Origin: Brevibacterium oceani
GTDB taxonomy: Bacteria > Actinomycetota > Actinomycetes > Actinomycetales > Brevibacteriaceae
Length of the DNA: 64,000 nucleotides
Direction of reading: 5' to 3'
Assembly (NCBI RefSeq): GCF_013623835.1
Contig: NZ_JABKDE010000001.1
Location: 248,001-312,000, forward strand
Shown here in pieces: positions 55,120-63,557 of this stretch. Every line of letters begins with the position of its first letter. Position 1 is the first letter of the stretch. A program made the translations under genes and the position numbers. The notes under the pieces are model-generated. The model was not told the DNA's origin, searched no databases, and saw only the letters and a list, made by a program, of their open reading frames with translations.

Positions 55120-55171
55120 CTCTCAGGAAAGTCGTTTCGGGTCTGATCCGGCACATTCGCTCTCAGGAAAG
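55120..55171. promoter_or_regulatory. Direct repeat CTCTCAGGAAAG upstream of the response regulator
   Basis: Identical 12-mers at 55120-55131 and 55160-55171 are exactly 40 bases apart, about four helical turns, with a third partial copy TTTCAGGGAAAA at 55181-55192. The region 55043-55259 is the most AT-rich stretch nearby and holds no gene. Autoregulation by the response regulator is likely. Confidence 0.5.
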
Positions 55172-55259
55172 GAGGGGCGATTTCAGGGAAAAATGCGCTT
55201 GCGATCAGGTTGGGTTCAGGAATGGTCACCGACGCGGACGCGGGGTGGGCGGGTTCGGC

Positions 55260-55621
55260 TCAGGGGCGCTGCGGTGGGCGAAGGTCGAAGAGTTGGTGTG
55301 TCACGGCGAAGCGCAGGACCCGATCGGGCCGGTGTCGGTCGTAGGTGACTTGACCGATCGTGCCCTGCATCGACGGTCTCTGCTGGACGAGGTGGCGGAC
55401 CCAGTGTTCGCGACCCTGGGCGTCGGTGAAACGAACCACGGCCAGGCTTGGCGCTCTGGCGGAGGTTCCTGCCCAGTGGTCGACGACACGGCCTTCGGCC
55501 AGACCGATGCCGGGATGAGGCGGGTGGTCGAGGATCGGGTAGCGGCTGTCATCGTGATGATACTGGCCAGTCCGGCGGCGAACTTGCGACCGGCGGAGAT
55601 GCGCAGGGGCTGCAGTGACAT
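55260..55621 (-). pseudogene. Possible frameshifted DUF3592-like gene
   Basis: The last ~75 codons before the TGA near 55260 look coding: GIGLAEGRVVDHW, SLAVVRFTDAQGREHWV, then GQVTYDRHRPDRVLRF, a pattern seen in DUF3592-type proteins. No ATG, GTG or TTG opens this frame after the upstream gene's stop. An ATG at 55621 right after the CGNR gene opens another frame (MSLQPLRISAGRKF). A shift near 55540-55560 would join them. It may be a broken gene, a sequence error, or not a gene at all. Confidence 0.35.
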
Positions 55622-55633
55622 GGTCGGAGTTCT

Positions 55634-56224
55634 TCAGTCGGTCTCGGCGTGGCGGGCGCGGAAGGCCGCGACGTGGGTGCGGTTGGCGCAGCCGCCGGTG
55701 TCGCAGAAGCGCTTCGAGCGATTGCGGCTGAAGTCGGCGAGGTAGGCCCGGCAGTCCTCGGCCGCGCAGCGGCCGAGGCGATCGAGGTCGCCGGAGCGGA
55801 TGAGGTCGATGAGGACGAGGGCGACATCGGCGGCCACGCGATCGGCGAGGCTCGCCTGCGAACCCGTGGCGTGCAGGTGCCAGTCCCAATGGTCGTGTTT
55901 GACCAATTGCGGCACAGAACCGGAGTCGCTGAGTGTGAGATTGATCTCCTCGACGACCGCCGAGGTGGCCGTTTCGACCTCGTCCTCGGTCTCGGCGCGG
56001 ATGCTCGCATCGAGCGCCGCGGCGAATCGTTCGCGCAGTCGCAGGGTCTCTGCGACGTCGCTCTTCGTGGCCGTCAGTGGGCCGGAGAAGTCGTGTCGGG
56101 CCGCGAACTCGCGGAGTTTGGCGGTCGTCGTCAGCTCGTCACCGTCCGTCGCGACGTCCTCGGAGGTGTTGAGGAGGTCGACGAGCATCGTGAGATTCGC
56201 GCGAATGTCGTAGGTGAAGGCCAT
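55634..56224 (-). CDS. CGNR zinc-finger family regulator (CANR variant)
   Basis: 196 residues from ATG 56224; an in-frame ATG at 56236 is also possible. The N-terminal helical ABATE-like domain (LVDLLNTSEDV) is followed by a C-terminal zinc finger with four Cys: RCAAEDCRAYLADFSRNRSK then FCDTGGCANRTHVAAFR. The name-giving CGNR motif reads CANR here. Members are probable stress-responsive transcription regulators. It diverges from the EamA transporter gene, its likely target. Confidence 0.87.
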   Translation of the reverse strand: MAFTYDIRANLTMLVDLLNTSEDVATDGDELTTTAKLREFAARHDFSGPLTATKSDVAETLRLRERFAAALDASIRAETEDEVETATSAVVEEINLTLSDSGSVPQLVKHDHWDWHLHATGSQASLADRVAADVALVLIDLIRSGDLDRLGRCAAEDCRAYLADFSRNRSKRFCDTGGCANRTHVAAFRARHAETD

Positions 56225-56268
56225 GGCGGGAACCATACTGCCACACGGATGTAAGCACCAAAATGCAC

Positions 56269-56298
56269 TTGACTCATTTCAAAACCAGAGTCGATACT
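56269..56298 (+). promoter_or_regulatory. Promoter of the EamA gene
   Basis: TTGACT (56269-56274) and GATACT (56293-56298) are 18 bases apart, close to the sigma-70 type consensus, in an AT-rich patch between the divergent genes. Transcription from it gives a leader of about 180 bases. Confidence 0.65.
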
Positions 56299-56326
56299 GA
56301 AACTGTTCGACGAACGGCGATGCCGT

Positions 56327-56372
56327 GTCCTCCGCCGGGAGGACCCAGTGCGCGCCGGGAGGACCCAGTGCG
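56327..56372 (+). repeat. Hairpin and 20-bp tandem repeat in the EamA leader
   Basis: GTCCTCCGCCGGGAGGAC (56327-56344) is a perfect hairpin with a GCCG loop. It overlaps a 20-bp unit CGCCGGGAGGACCCAGTGCG present twice (56333-56352, 56353-56372, first base varying). The leader could be structured; a repeated GGGAGGA may also compete for folding with the real ribosome binding site. Confidence 0.65.
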
Positions 56373-56486
56373 GCAGAACCGGACAACGAGCCGCCTCGGC
56401 GGGGGGAATCACCTGCGCCGGGCCACCTCGGCGGGGATCCTCCGCCGGCAAATCCACTCACGTTTCAGCACTTCAGGAGGTCAGTC

Positions 56487-57455
56487 ATGAGTCGCACCGT
56501 CGTTTTGGGGTTCCTGCTCACTCTTGCCTCCGCGTTCTTCTTCGCGGTGTCGGGGCCGATCGCGAAGACGATGTACGCGATCGGGTGGACGCCGGGTGCG
56601 GTCGTGCTCATCCGACTGGCCGGATCAGCGGTGCTGCTGCTCATCCCCACCCTCATCGCGCTGCACGGACGCTGGGGCGAGGTCCTCACACATTGGCGCA
56701 CCGTCGTCACCTACGGGCTGGTCTCGATGGCCGGAGTGCAGGGGTTCTACTTCGTCGCCGTCGAGCACCTCACCGTGGCCGTGGCGCTGCTGCTCGAGAT
56801 GACAGCGCCGATGCTCATCGTGTTCTGGATCTGGGCGCGCACGCGGACCAGGCCGGCGACGGTGACCTTCATCGGGGTCGTGGTCTCGATGATCGGACTC
56901 CTGCTCGTGCTCAACCTCCGCGGATCGTCGATCAGCATCTTCGGCGTGGTCATGGCGATGGCCGCAGCGGTGTGCTTGGCCAGCTACTTCCTCGTCTCGG
57001 CGAAGGACACGATCACGATCCCGCCGGTCGCCCTGACCGGCCTGGGAATGGGCATCGGGGCGCTGGCGATGTCGCTCATCGTGCTCGTCGGCGTCATGCC
57101 GTGGGGTGCGGTGGCCTCTGATGTGGACTTCGGCGGAGTGTCGATGTCGTGGATCGTGCCGATGGCGATGATCGTCGTCTTCACCGTCGGCGCCTACATC
57201 ACCGGCATCCTCGGTCTGCGCTATGTCGGCGCGACCGTCGGGTCCTTCGTCAACCTCGTCGAGGTCCCGTTCTCGGTCATCGTCGCCTGGCTCGTGCTCT
57301 TCGAGATGCCCGCACCGATCCAGCTCTTCGGCGGAGTGTTCATCCTCGGCGGCGTCGGCTTCATCAAGTGGGGCGAGGCCCGCCTGGCCGCCCGAGTCGC
57401 CCGCCGCGAGGTCGTCGCCCGCTCCGACGCCAAACCCTCCCTCATTACTACCTGA
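56487..57455 (+). CDS. EamA (DMT) family transporter
   Basis: 322 residues from ATG 56487 with CAGGAGG upstream. Ten hydrophobic helices in two EamA repeats (about 6-140 and 155-300) with the typical FFFAVSGPIAKTMY and LIRLAGSAVLLL in helices 1-2. Members export amino acids or other metabolites. The divergent CGNR gene is a candidate regulator. Its stop codon lies inside a 56-bp palindromic repeat. Confidence 0.88.
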   Translation: MSRTVVLGFLLTLASAFFFAVSGPIAKTMYAIGWTPGAVVLIRLAGSAVLLLIPTLIALHGRWGEVLTHWRTVVTYGLVSMAGVQGFYFVAVEHLTVAVALLLEMTAPMLIVFWIWARTRTRPATVTFIGVVVSMIGLLLVLNLRGSSISIFGVVMAMAAAVCLASYFLVSAKDTITIPPVALTGLGMGIGALAMSLIVLVGVMPWGAVASDVDFGGVSMSWIVPMAMIVVFTVGAYITGILGLRYVGATVGSFVNLVEVPFSVIVAWLVLFEMPAPIQLFGGVFILGGVGFIKWGEARLAARVARREVVARSDAKPSLITT

Positions 57456-57503
57456 CGGCGGCCCAGCAACCTGGCGCCACGTTGCTGGGCGCCCGTCGGG
57501 TAG
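57448..57503. repeat. 56-bp palindromic element, copy 1
   Basis: Arms begin CTACCTGACGG and end CCCGTCGGGTAG; the inner part CCCAGCAAC/GTTGCTGGG also pairs. It includes the EamA stop codon and could act as its terminator. Confidence 0.85.
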
Positions 57504-57535
57504 TTCGGGGCGCATCCGCTGTGAAGAAGCGTTGA

Positions 57536-57541
57536 TAGGTT
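57536..57541 (+). promoter_or_regulatory. Leaderless -10 box of the ABC-F gene
   Basis: TAGGTT ends six bases before the ATG at 57548 and no ribosome binding site is visible. Confidence 0.5.
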
Positions 57542-57547
57542 GTGTCC

Positions 57548-59224
57548 ATGGGCCATATAGAGATCAATGACGTCTCGTACACACTCGCCGACGGTCGACC
57601 GCTCCTCGGCGGGGTGTCGTTTCGCGTCGGTGATGGGGCCAAAGCCGCACTCATCGGTGCCAACGGGGCAGGGAAGACAACGCTGCTGAGGCTGTTGACC
57701 GGGGAGATCGCTCCGGACGAGGGCTCCGTCTCCCACACCGGCAGCGTCGGTCTGATGCGCCAGTTCATCACCGCCGGCACCATCGCCGAGGCGCTCGAAG
57801 AGGTGGCGCCGAAGCGCATCCGCAGGGCGGCCGCTCAGGTCCGCCGGGCCGAGGAGCGTCTGCTCGGGCCCGACGGCGACTCGACGAACGTGCAGATGGC
57901 CTACGCCGCTGCGCTCGGCGAATGGGGTGAAGTCGGAGGTTACGAAGCCGAGGTGCTGTGGGACAGCTGCACCACCTCGGCGCTGGGAATGCCCTTCGAC
58001 CGCTGTCGGGACCGGGCGATTACGACCCTGTCCGGGGGAGAGCAGAAGAGGCTCATCCTCGAGGCTCTGCTGCGCGGCGGCGACGATGCCCTCGTCCTCG
58101 ACGAACCGGACAACTTCCTCGACGTTCCCGGCAAAAGGTGGTTGGAGGACCAGCTGCGGGACACGGACAAGTCCGTCCTCTTCGTCTCCCACGATCGTGA
58201 GCTGCTGGCCCGGGCCGCCTCGGAGATCGTCACCCTCGAACTCTCGGCCGCCGGGAACACCGCCTGGACACATCCGGGTGGTTTCGAAAGCTACCACGAT
58301 GCCCGACAGTCCCGGTTCGACCGTCTCGAAGAGTTGCGCAAGCGGTGGGACGAGGAGCATGCGAAGCTGCGCGCGCTGGTGCAGATGTACAAGCAGAAAG
58401 CCGCGTACAACTCGGACATGACGTCCCGGTACCGGGCGGCGCAGACCAGGCTCGAGCGCTTCGAGGCCGCAGGTCCTCCTGAGGCGACGCCGCGCGAGCA
58501 GAATCTGGGAATGCGTCTGACCGGCGGGCGGACCGGGAAGATCGCCATCCGGGCGCACAGTCTCGAACTGACGAATCTCATGCTGCCCTTCGACCTCGAG
58601 GTCCACTACGGGGACCGAGTCGCAGTGCTCGGCTCGAACGGTTCGGGCAAGTCCCACTTCCTGCGTCTGCTCGCCGCCGGCGGCACCGACCCAGAACCAG
58701 AGCACCGTCCGGTCTCCGATGTCGAGATCGCCCCGGTCGAGCATTCGGGGCAGGTGAAGCTGGGAGCCAGAGTTCGGCCGGGCTGGTTCGCGCAGACGCA
58801 CGGCCGGCCGGATCTGCATGGTCGCACCCTGCTCGATATCCTCCATCGCGGGGACGAGCATCGGAATGGGCTTCCCCGGGAACCGGCCTCGCGGGCGCTC
58901 GCCCGCTATCAACTCGCCGGTGCTGCCGAGCAGACCTTCGACTCACTCTCGGGCGGACAGCAGGCGAGAGTGCAGATCCTGCTGCTCGAACTGGCGGGTG
59001 CGACCCTGCTGCTCCTCGACGAACCGACGGACAACCTCGACCTCGTCTCCGCCGAGGCACTGCAGGATGCGTTGACCGCTTTCGACGGCACGGTCCTCGC
59101 CGTCACCCACGACCGCTGGTTCGCCCGGGACTTCGACCGTTTCCTCGTCTTCGGGTCCGACGGCGAGGTCTATGAATCGACGACGCCGGTCTGGGACGAA
59201 GGACGTGTGACTCGGTCCCGATGA
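57548..59224 (+). CDS. ABC-F family ATPase
   Basis: 558 residues from ATG 57548 (an in-frame GTG at 57542 is less likely). Two ABC domains: Walker A GANGAGKTT and GSNGSGKSH, signatures LSGGEQKR and LSGGQQAR, Walker B LVLDEPDNFLD and LLLDEPTDNLD. The interdomain linker (about 255-320) is the charged helical pair that reaches into the ribosome in ABC-F proteins. No membrane segments. Members are translation factors or antibiotic-resistance ribosome protection proteins; which one applies is open. Confidence 0.9.
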   Translation: MGHIEINDVSYTLADGRPLLGGVSFRVGDGAKAALIGANGAGKTTLLRLLTGEIAPDEGSVSHTGSVGLMRQFITAGTIAEALEEVAPKRIRRAAAQVRRAEERLLGPDGDSTNVQMAYAAALGEWGEVGGYEAEVLWDSCTTSALGMPFDRCRDRAITTLSGGEQKRLILEALLRGGDDALVLDEPDNFLDVPGKRWLEDQLRDTDKSVLFVSHDRELLARAASEIVTLELSAAGNTAWTHPGGFESYHDARQSRFDRLEELRKRWDEEHAKLRALVQMYKQKAAYNSDMTSRYRAAQTRLERFEAAGPPEATPREQNLGMRLTGGRTGKIAIRAHSLELTNLMLPFDLEVHYGDRVAVLGSNGSGKSHFLRLLAAGGTDPEPEHRPVSDVEIAPVEHSGQVKLGARVRPGWFAQTHGRPDLHGRTLLDILHRGDEHRNGLPREPASRALARYQLAGAAEQTFDSLSGGQQARVQILLLELAGATLLLLDEPTDNLDLVSAEALQDALTAFDGTVLAVTHDRWFARDFDRFLVFGSDGEVYESTTPVWDEGRVTRSR

Positions 59225-59248
59225 TCCCGGCGTCTCCGCCTCTTCCTG

Positions 59249-59304
59249 CTACCCGACGGCGGCCCAGCAACCTGGCGCCAGGTATCTGGGCGCCCGTCGG
59301 GTAG
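59249..59304. repeat. 56-bp palindromic element, copy 2
   Basis: Outer arms CTACCCGACGGC and GCCCGTCGGGTAG are intact. The inner loop differs from copies 1 and 3 but forms its own palindrome ACCTGGCGCCAGGT, so folding is kept. It lies between convergent ABC-F and helicase genes. Confidence 0.85.
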
Positions 59305-59314
59305 CAGGGAGAGG

Positions 59315-60949
59315 TCAGCGGACCTCGATGTTGTAGCTGTAGCCCTGCTCGGTGAGGAAGCGGCGGCGCTGCGCGGCGAAGTGCTCGTCGACGGTGTCGG
59401 CGGCGACCACGGTGTAGAACGTCGCGGAACCCTTGTCCTGCTTCGGGCGCAGGATCCGACCGAGTCGCTGGGCTTCCTCCTGCCGTGACCCGAACGCCCC
59501 GGAGACCTGGATCGCCACCGAGGCGGCCGGTAAGTCCACAGAGAAGTTCGCGACCTTCGAGACCACGAGCACAGGGATCTCACCGGAGCGGAATTCGCGG
59601 AAGAGCTCCTGGCGCACCGACTCCGGGGTCTGGCCGGTCAGGACCGGCGCGCCGAGTTCGGCCCCGATCTCCTCGAGCTGGTCGAGGTACTGGCCGATGA
59701 CGAGAATCTGCGCATCCGGATGGTCGGCGACGAGCTCGGAGACGATCGGCAGCTTCGCATCCGAGGTCGCAGCCAGGCGGTAGCGGTCCTCGCCGTCGGC
59801 CCGGGCGTAGGCTGTGCGGGTTCCGCCGTCGAGGCGCACCCGCACCTCGTGGCAGCTAGCCGAGGCGATGTAGCCGAGCCGTTCGAGTTCCTTCCACGGC
59901 GCTTCGTACTGCTTGGGTCCGATGAGGGAGAAGACCTCGTCCTCACGGCCGTCCTCACGCACCAGCGTCGCGGTGAGGCCCAACCGACGCCTGGCCTGCA
60001 GGCTCGCGGTGAGCCGGAAGATCGGAGCCGGCAGCAGATGCACCTCGTCATAGATCACCAGCCCCCAATCCTTGGCATCGAGGAGTTCGAGGTGGAGGTA
60101 GGAGCCCTTCCGGCGAGTCGTCAGCACCTGATAGGTGGCGATGGTGATCGGCCGGATCTCCTTCGTCGACCCGGAGTATTCGCCGATCTCGTCCTCGGTC
60201 AGGCTGGTCCGCCGCAGGATCTCGTCCTTCCACTGCCTCGCCGAGACCGAGTTCGTCACGAGAATGAGCGTCGTCGTCTGCACCCGCGACATCGTGGCCA
60301 CCCCGACGACGGTCTTGCCCGCCCCGCAGGGCAGCACGACGACTCCGGACTCACCGGACAGGGACTGGTCGATGGCCTGCTTCTGGTAATCGCGCAGATG
60401 CCACTGACCGCCGTGGGCGTCATCGGACAGGGCGATCTCATGCGCCTCGCCGTCGACATAGCCAGCATGATCGGAGACCGGATGGCCCAGCTGCAGCAGC
60501 GCATGTTTGAGCTCGCCGCGCTCGGACGGATGGACGAGAACGGAATCGTCGTCGATGCGCTTGCCGAATTTGCCGACGAGGTCGGGCTGATCGACCAGCT
60601 CATCGAGCAGACCCGTCTCCGTGGAGGTCAGGGTGAGTCCGTGGATCGGGTGGTCGATGAGGGTGAGGACGCCGAAGCGGTCCATGATGTCGACGATGTC
60701 GACGAGCAGTTCGTGCGGGACCGGGTACTTCGCGAACTCGAGGAGCACATCGACGACGGATTCGGCATCGTGTCCGCTGGCGCGGGCGTTCCACAGTCCC
60801 AGCGGAGTGATCGTGTAGGTGTGGATGTACTCGGGAGTCCGCGACAGCTGAGCGAACGGGGCGATCGCCACGGCCGCCTCGACAGCCAGGGGATGCCCCG
60901 ACTCCAGCAGCACAGTCCGATCGGACTGCACGATCAGCGGACCATTCAT
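59315..60949 (-). CDS. XPB-type DNA repair helicase
   Basis: 544 residues. An N-terminal damage-recognition part (1-180) precedes the SF2 motor: Walker A PCGAGKTVVG (Lys212), DEVH box (301-304), LGLTATLVREDGRED including the RED motif of XPB, and QRLGRILR (motif VI). It unwinds DNA 3' to 5' and is common in actinobacteria (Rv0861c in M. tuberculosis, from memory). The partner gene at 61097 lies just upstream on the same strand. Confidence 0.93.
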   Translation of the reverse strand: MNGPLIVQSDRTVLLESGHPLAVEAAVAIAPFAQLSRTPEYIHTYTITPLGLWNARASGHDAESVVDVLLEFAKYPVPHELLVDIVDIMDRFGVLTLIDHPIHGLTLTSTETGLLDELVDQPDLVGKFGKRIDDDSVLVHPSERGELKHALLQLGHPVSDHAGYVDGEAHEIALSDDAHGGQWHLRDYQKQAIDQSLSGESGVVVLPCGAGKTVVGVATMSRVQTTTLILVTNSVSARQWKDEILRRTSLTEDEIGEYSGSTKEIRPITIATYQVLTTRRKGSYLHLELLDAKDWGLVIYDEVHLLPAPIFRLTASLQARRRLGLTATLVREDGREDEVFSLIGPKQYEAPWKELERLGYIASASCHEVRVRLDGGTRTAYARADGEDRYRLAATSDAKLPIVSELVADHPDAQILVIGQYLDQLEEIGAELGAPVLTGQTPESVRQELFREFRSGEIPVLVVSKVANFSVDLPAASVAIQVSGAFGSRQEEAQRLGRILRPKQDKGSATFYTVVAADTVDEHFAAQRRRFLTEQGYSYNIEVR

Positions 60950-61037
60950 TCAGACTCCCATTTCACGAGTGCGCTTGTCAGGTGCTACGACACCAGAGGG
61001 GACAACACGTCCCCCGCCCCAATTGTTCCCTCCCGTG

Positions 61038-61093
61038 CTACCCGACGGCGGCCCAGCAACGTGGCGCGAGGTTGCTGGGCCGCCGTCGGGTAG
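61038..61093. repeat. 56-bp palindromic element, copy 3
   Basis: CTACCCGACGGCGGCCCAGC and its complementary half end in GGGTAG at 61093, three bases after which the helicase-associated gene stops (61097). It is the most nearly perfect copy. It lies between two minus-strand genes and may attenuate readthrough into the XPB gene. Confidence 0.85.
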
Positions 61094-61096
61094 TAA

Positions 61097-63250
61097 TTAG
61101 GTGGGGTCGACGCTGACGATGCGGGCGATCGACAGGGATGCTTCGGCTCCCGTGGAGGTGACCGTACCGCGCACCCGGCCGGCATTGAGCGTGGCCGGCA
61201 GCATCTCGATTGTGCGCTCGCGGCCCTGCGAATCGGCGATCCGGATGACCACCCGCCGCTTCGCCTCGGCGGCCTCGCGCAGCCGATCCATGTGCCCCAG
61301 CGGCTCATCGGTGCTCGTCATCGCCTGCGCCCCGGTCGGGGCCGAGCGGAGGATGCGGATGTATTCGCCGAGGTGGCCGTCACTGACGCGCGGACGCCGA
61401 CGCACATTGACCTCGGGTTCGGACTGCGTGATCACTTTCCGCCGGCGCACCGTTCCGGTCGCCGAATGCAGCAGCGCATGATGGTCACCGGCCTCGAGTA
61501 AGTGCATGGTCCGCTCGGGCCCGAGCTGGGCGATCGCCACCGTCGGCGCCAGGCGCTCGAGCCCGGCCGGCAGCATCGCCTGATCGGAGAGGATGACATC
61601 GAGGTCGACGGGGTCGTCGACGACGAGCACGGCTCGGGCACCGGCGACGCGGACCCGCCGCAGCTTCGAGGCAGTGTTCTTCACGAGGAAGTCCAAGGTC
61701 GACGGCAGCTCTTCGGCGCTGATCTCGGCGAGTTCGGCCAAGGCATCCTCGGCGCTGACGCCCGACTGCATGGTGTCCTCGATCGTCTCGGCGTCGATGC
61801 GGTAGACGGTGCCCTGTCCGCGGGCCTCGACGACGGCGTACCTGCGCAGGATGTGGTGGACCCGCGGTTCGATCGGACCCGTCGCCACCGCCGTGAGATC
61901 GGACTGGATGAGCACCGTGTCGACCTCGTCGCCGAGGCCGTCGGACACCGCGACGATGACGTCACCGGGGACTGCGAGGGCGTCGACGGCCACTCCCAAC
62001 GGTGCGATCGAGGGGTCCTCCTTCCCGTGCTCGACCAGTGCCGCGTCCAGTCCTGCTGCGAGGCTGACCCCGAAGCGGCTCGGCCCGAAATGATCGGGCT
62101 GCTGCAGGGGAGTGGTCGCCAGACCCAGACTCACGCACGCATGGAGCACCGCCTCGGTCATCGCGTACTCGTGCGCCTGGATCATGGGACGGCGACGCAG
62201 CACCTCGGCATGGATCCATCCCGCCGAACGGGCCGAACCGAGACCGATGTCATGGAGGATGTCGAGGACGGTCAGGCGCAGCAGCGGCATCGCCGGCACC
62301 GACTGTCCGTGCCCCTTGAAGAGGGACTTCTTCGGTGCGGCGAGCACCGTCAGCCGTTCGTTCTCACTCGCCCCGGCCGCCAGCTGCGTGACGTCGAGGG
62401 ACTCGCGCAGCCATGCGCCGACCAGCGCCGCCCAGAGTTCGGCTCGATCGGCCGAGAGCGCGGACTCGGCATCGTCGGCGGCCGTCCACTGCGGGTCGAG
62501 GGCATCGTCGAGCACTCCGATGAGGTGGAGTGACTTCGCGGCCAGCAGCAGAGTGATCGTCTGCTCGAGTCCGAGGTCGAGGGTGCGGGCGAGCCGGGAG
62601 ACATCCCGCTTCGAGATCCCGCCGCTGGTCAGCCGTGAGATCGGGGTTGCGGAGAGTTCGTCGACGAGCCCGCGCAGCGAGGAGATCACCTCGGCGACGG
62701 CAGCCTGTTCGGAATTGTGGATGAGCGCCTGACCGATCGTCGCGGTGCTCGCATCGACGGTGGCCGGATCGATCTGCCACGGGCGGGCGCGCGCGGAATC
62801 GGCCGCCGAGGTGGGCAGGAGCGTGATGGCCTCGGACTGGATCCGCCAGACCGGCTGCGCGGTGAGCAGGGCAGCATGATCGCCTGGCCCCGACGCCGGC
62901 CCCGACCCCGACGCAGCCCCTGATTCAGACCCGGACGTCGGCCAGGCCAGACCGAGGTCGCGCAGGCGGGGGAGGGTCGCCTCGGCGCGGGCGGGATCGA
63001 TATGAGCATTGTCACCGACGGCGATCTCCGGGCTCGTGCGAGCGGCCACGGCCAGGGCGATGTAGACCTCGAGCTCGCCAGCCTGAAGCGCCTCGATGCC
63101 GCGGGCGACCCCGATTCGCGAGGACGCGGCCGCCGCCAGGGATCCGATCGTCGGTGACTCGGGTTGGAGGAGGTCGCGCCGCGTCCGGACGAAGGACTCG
63201 AACTCGGCATCTGAACTGTGGGACAGCCACTGGCTGAAGGTCATGGACAT
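61097..63250 (-). CDS. Helicase-associated protein (Helicase_C_3/XPB-partner type)
   Basis: 717 residues; ATG 63250 is followed by another at 63244. The N-terminus (MTFSQWLSHSSDAEFESFVR) and the late block VDALAVPGDVIVAVSDG, LIQSDLTAVATGPIEP match the large protein encoded next to xpb in actinobacteria (Rv0862c-like, from memory). It has winged-helix-like segments but no helicase motor motifs. It probably works with XPB in DNA repair. A variable Gly/Ser/Asp/Pro linker lies near 105-125. TAGACT (63259-63264) is eight bases before the start. Confidence 0.82.
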   Translation of the reverse strand: MSMTFSQWLSHSSDAEFESFVRTRRDLLQPESPTIGSLAAAASSRIGVARGIEALQAGELEVYIALAVAARTSPEIAVGDNAHIDPARAEATLPRLRDLGLAWPTSGSESGAASGSGPASGPGDHAALLTAQPVWRIQSEAITLLPTSAADSARARPWQIDPATVDASTATIGQALIHNSEQAAVAEVISSLRGLVDELSATPISRLTSGGISKRDVSRLARTLDLGLEQTITLLLAAKSLHLIGVLDDALDPQWTAADDAESALSADRAELWAALVGAWLRESLDVTQLAAGASENERLTVLAAPKKSLFKGHGQSVPAMPLLRLTVLDILHDIGLGSARSAGWIHAEVLRRRPMIQAHEYAMTEAVLHACVSLGLATTPLQQPDHFGPSRFGVSLAAGLDAALVEHGKEDPSIAPLGVAVDALAVPGDVIVAVSDGLGDEVDTVLIQSDLTAVATGPIEPRVHHILRRYAVVEARGQGTVYRIDAETIEDTMQSGVSAEDALAELAEISAEELPSTLDFLVKNTASKLRRVRVAGARAVLVVDDPVDLDVILSDQAMLPAGLERLAPTVAIAQLGPERTMHLLEAGDHHALLHSATGTVRRRKVITQSEPEVNVRRRPRVSDGHLGEYIRILRSAPTGAQAMTSTDEPLGHMDRLREAAEAKRRVVIRIADSQGRERTIEMLPATLNAGRVRGTVTSTGAEASLSIARIVSVDPT

Positions 63251-63326
63251 CGTCGCCCAGTCTATCGTGAGGGGTACACTGGAAGGGCAGAGAAACAGGA
63301 ACTGCGAACTTCAGGAAGGACGCGCA

Positions 63327-63557
63327 TTGTCAGCCAATCGAGTCGACACGGTCATAGTCGTCGCAGCGGTTGCCGCCGCAGTTATCGGGGCGTTCGGCCT
63401 CATCGGCGTGCTCGGCCAGGCCTGGATGGGAATGACGCCCAGCCCCTTCCTCACCTATCTGCCCATGATCCTCGTCCCCATCGCCGTCGCCCTGGCCTGT
63501 GTGGCCATGGTCCGCGCGGCGCTCAGACGCAGACAGACCGAGGTGGGACCCAGCTGA
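63327..63557 (+). CDS. Small two-helix membrane protein
   Basis: 76 residues from TTG 63327, chosen for the AGGAAGGA site seven bases upstream; the frame is also open further upstream but overlaps the divergent gene. Two hydrophobic helices (about 8-30 and 40-63) end in a basic tail (RAALRRRQTEVG). Similar small proteins occur next to the xpb pair in other actinobacteria. TACACT at 63275-63280 is a possible -10. Confidence 0.65.
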   Translation: MSANRVDTVIVVAAVAAAVIGAFGLIGVLGQAWMGMTPSPFLTYLPMILVPIAVALACVAMVRAALRRRQTEVGPS

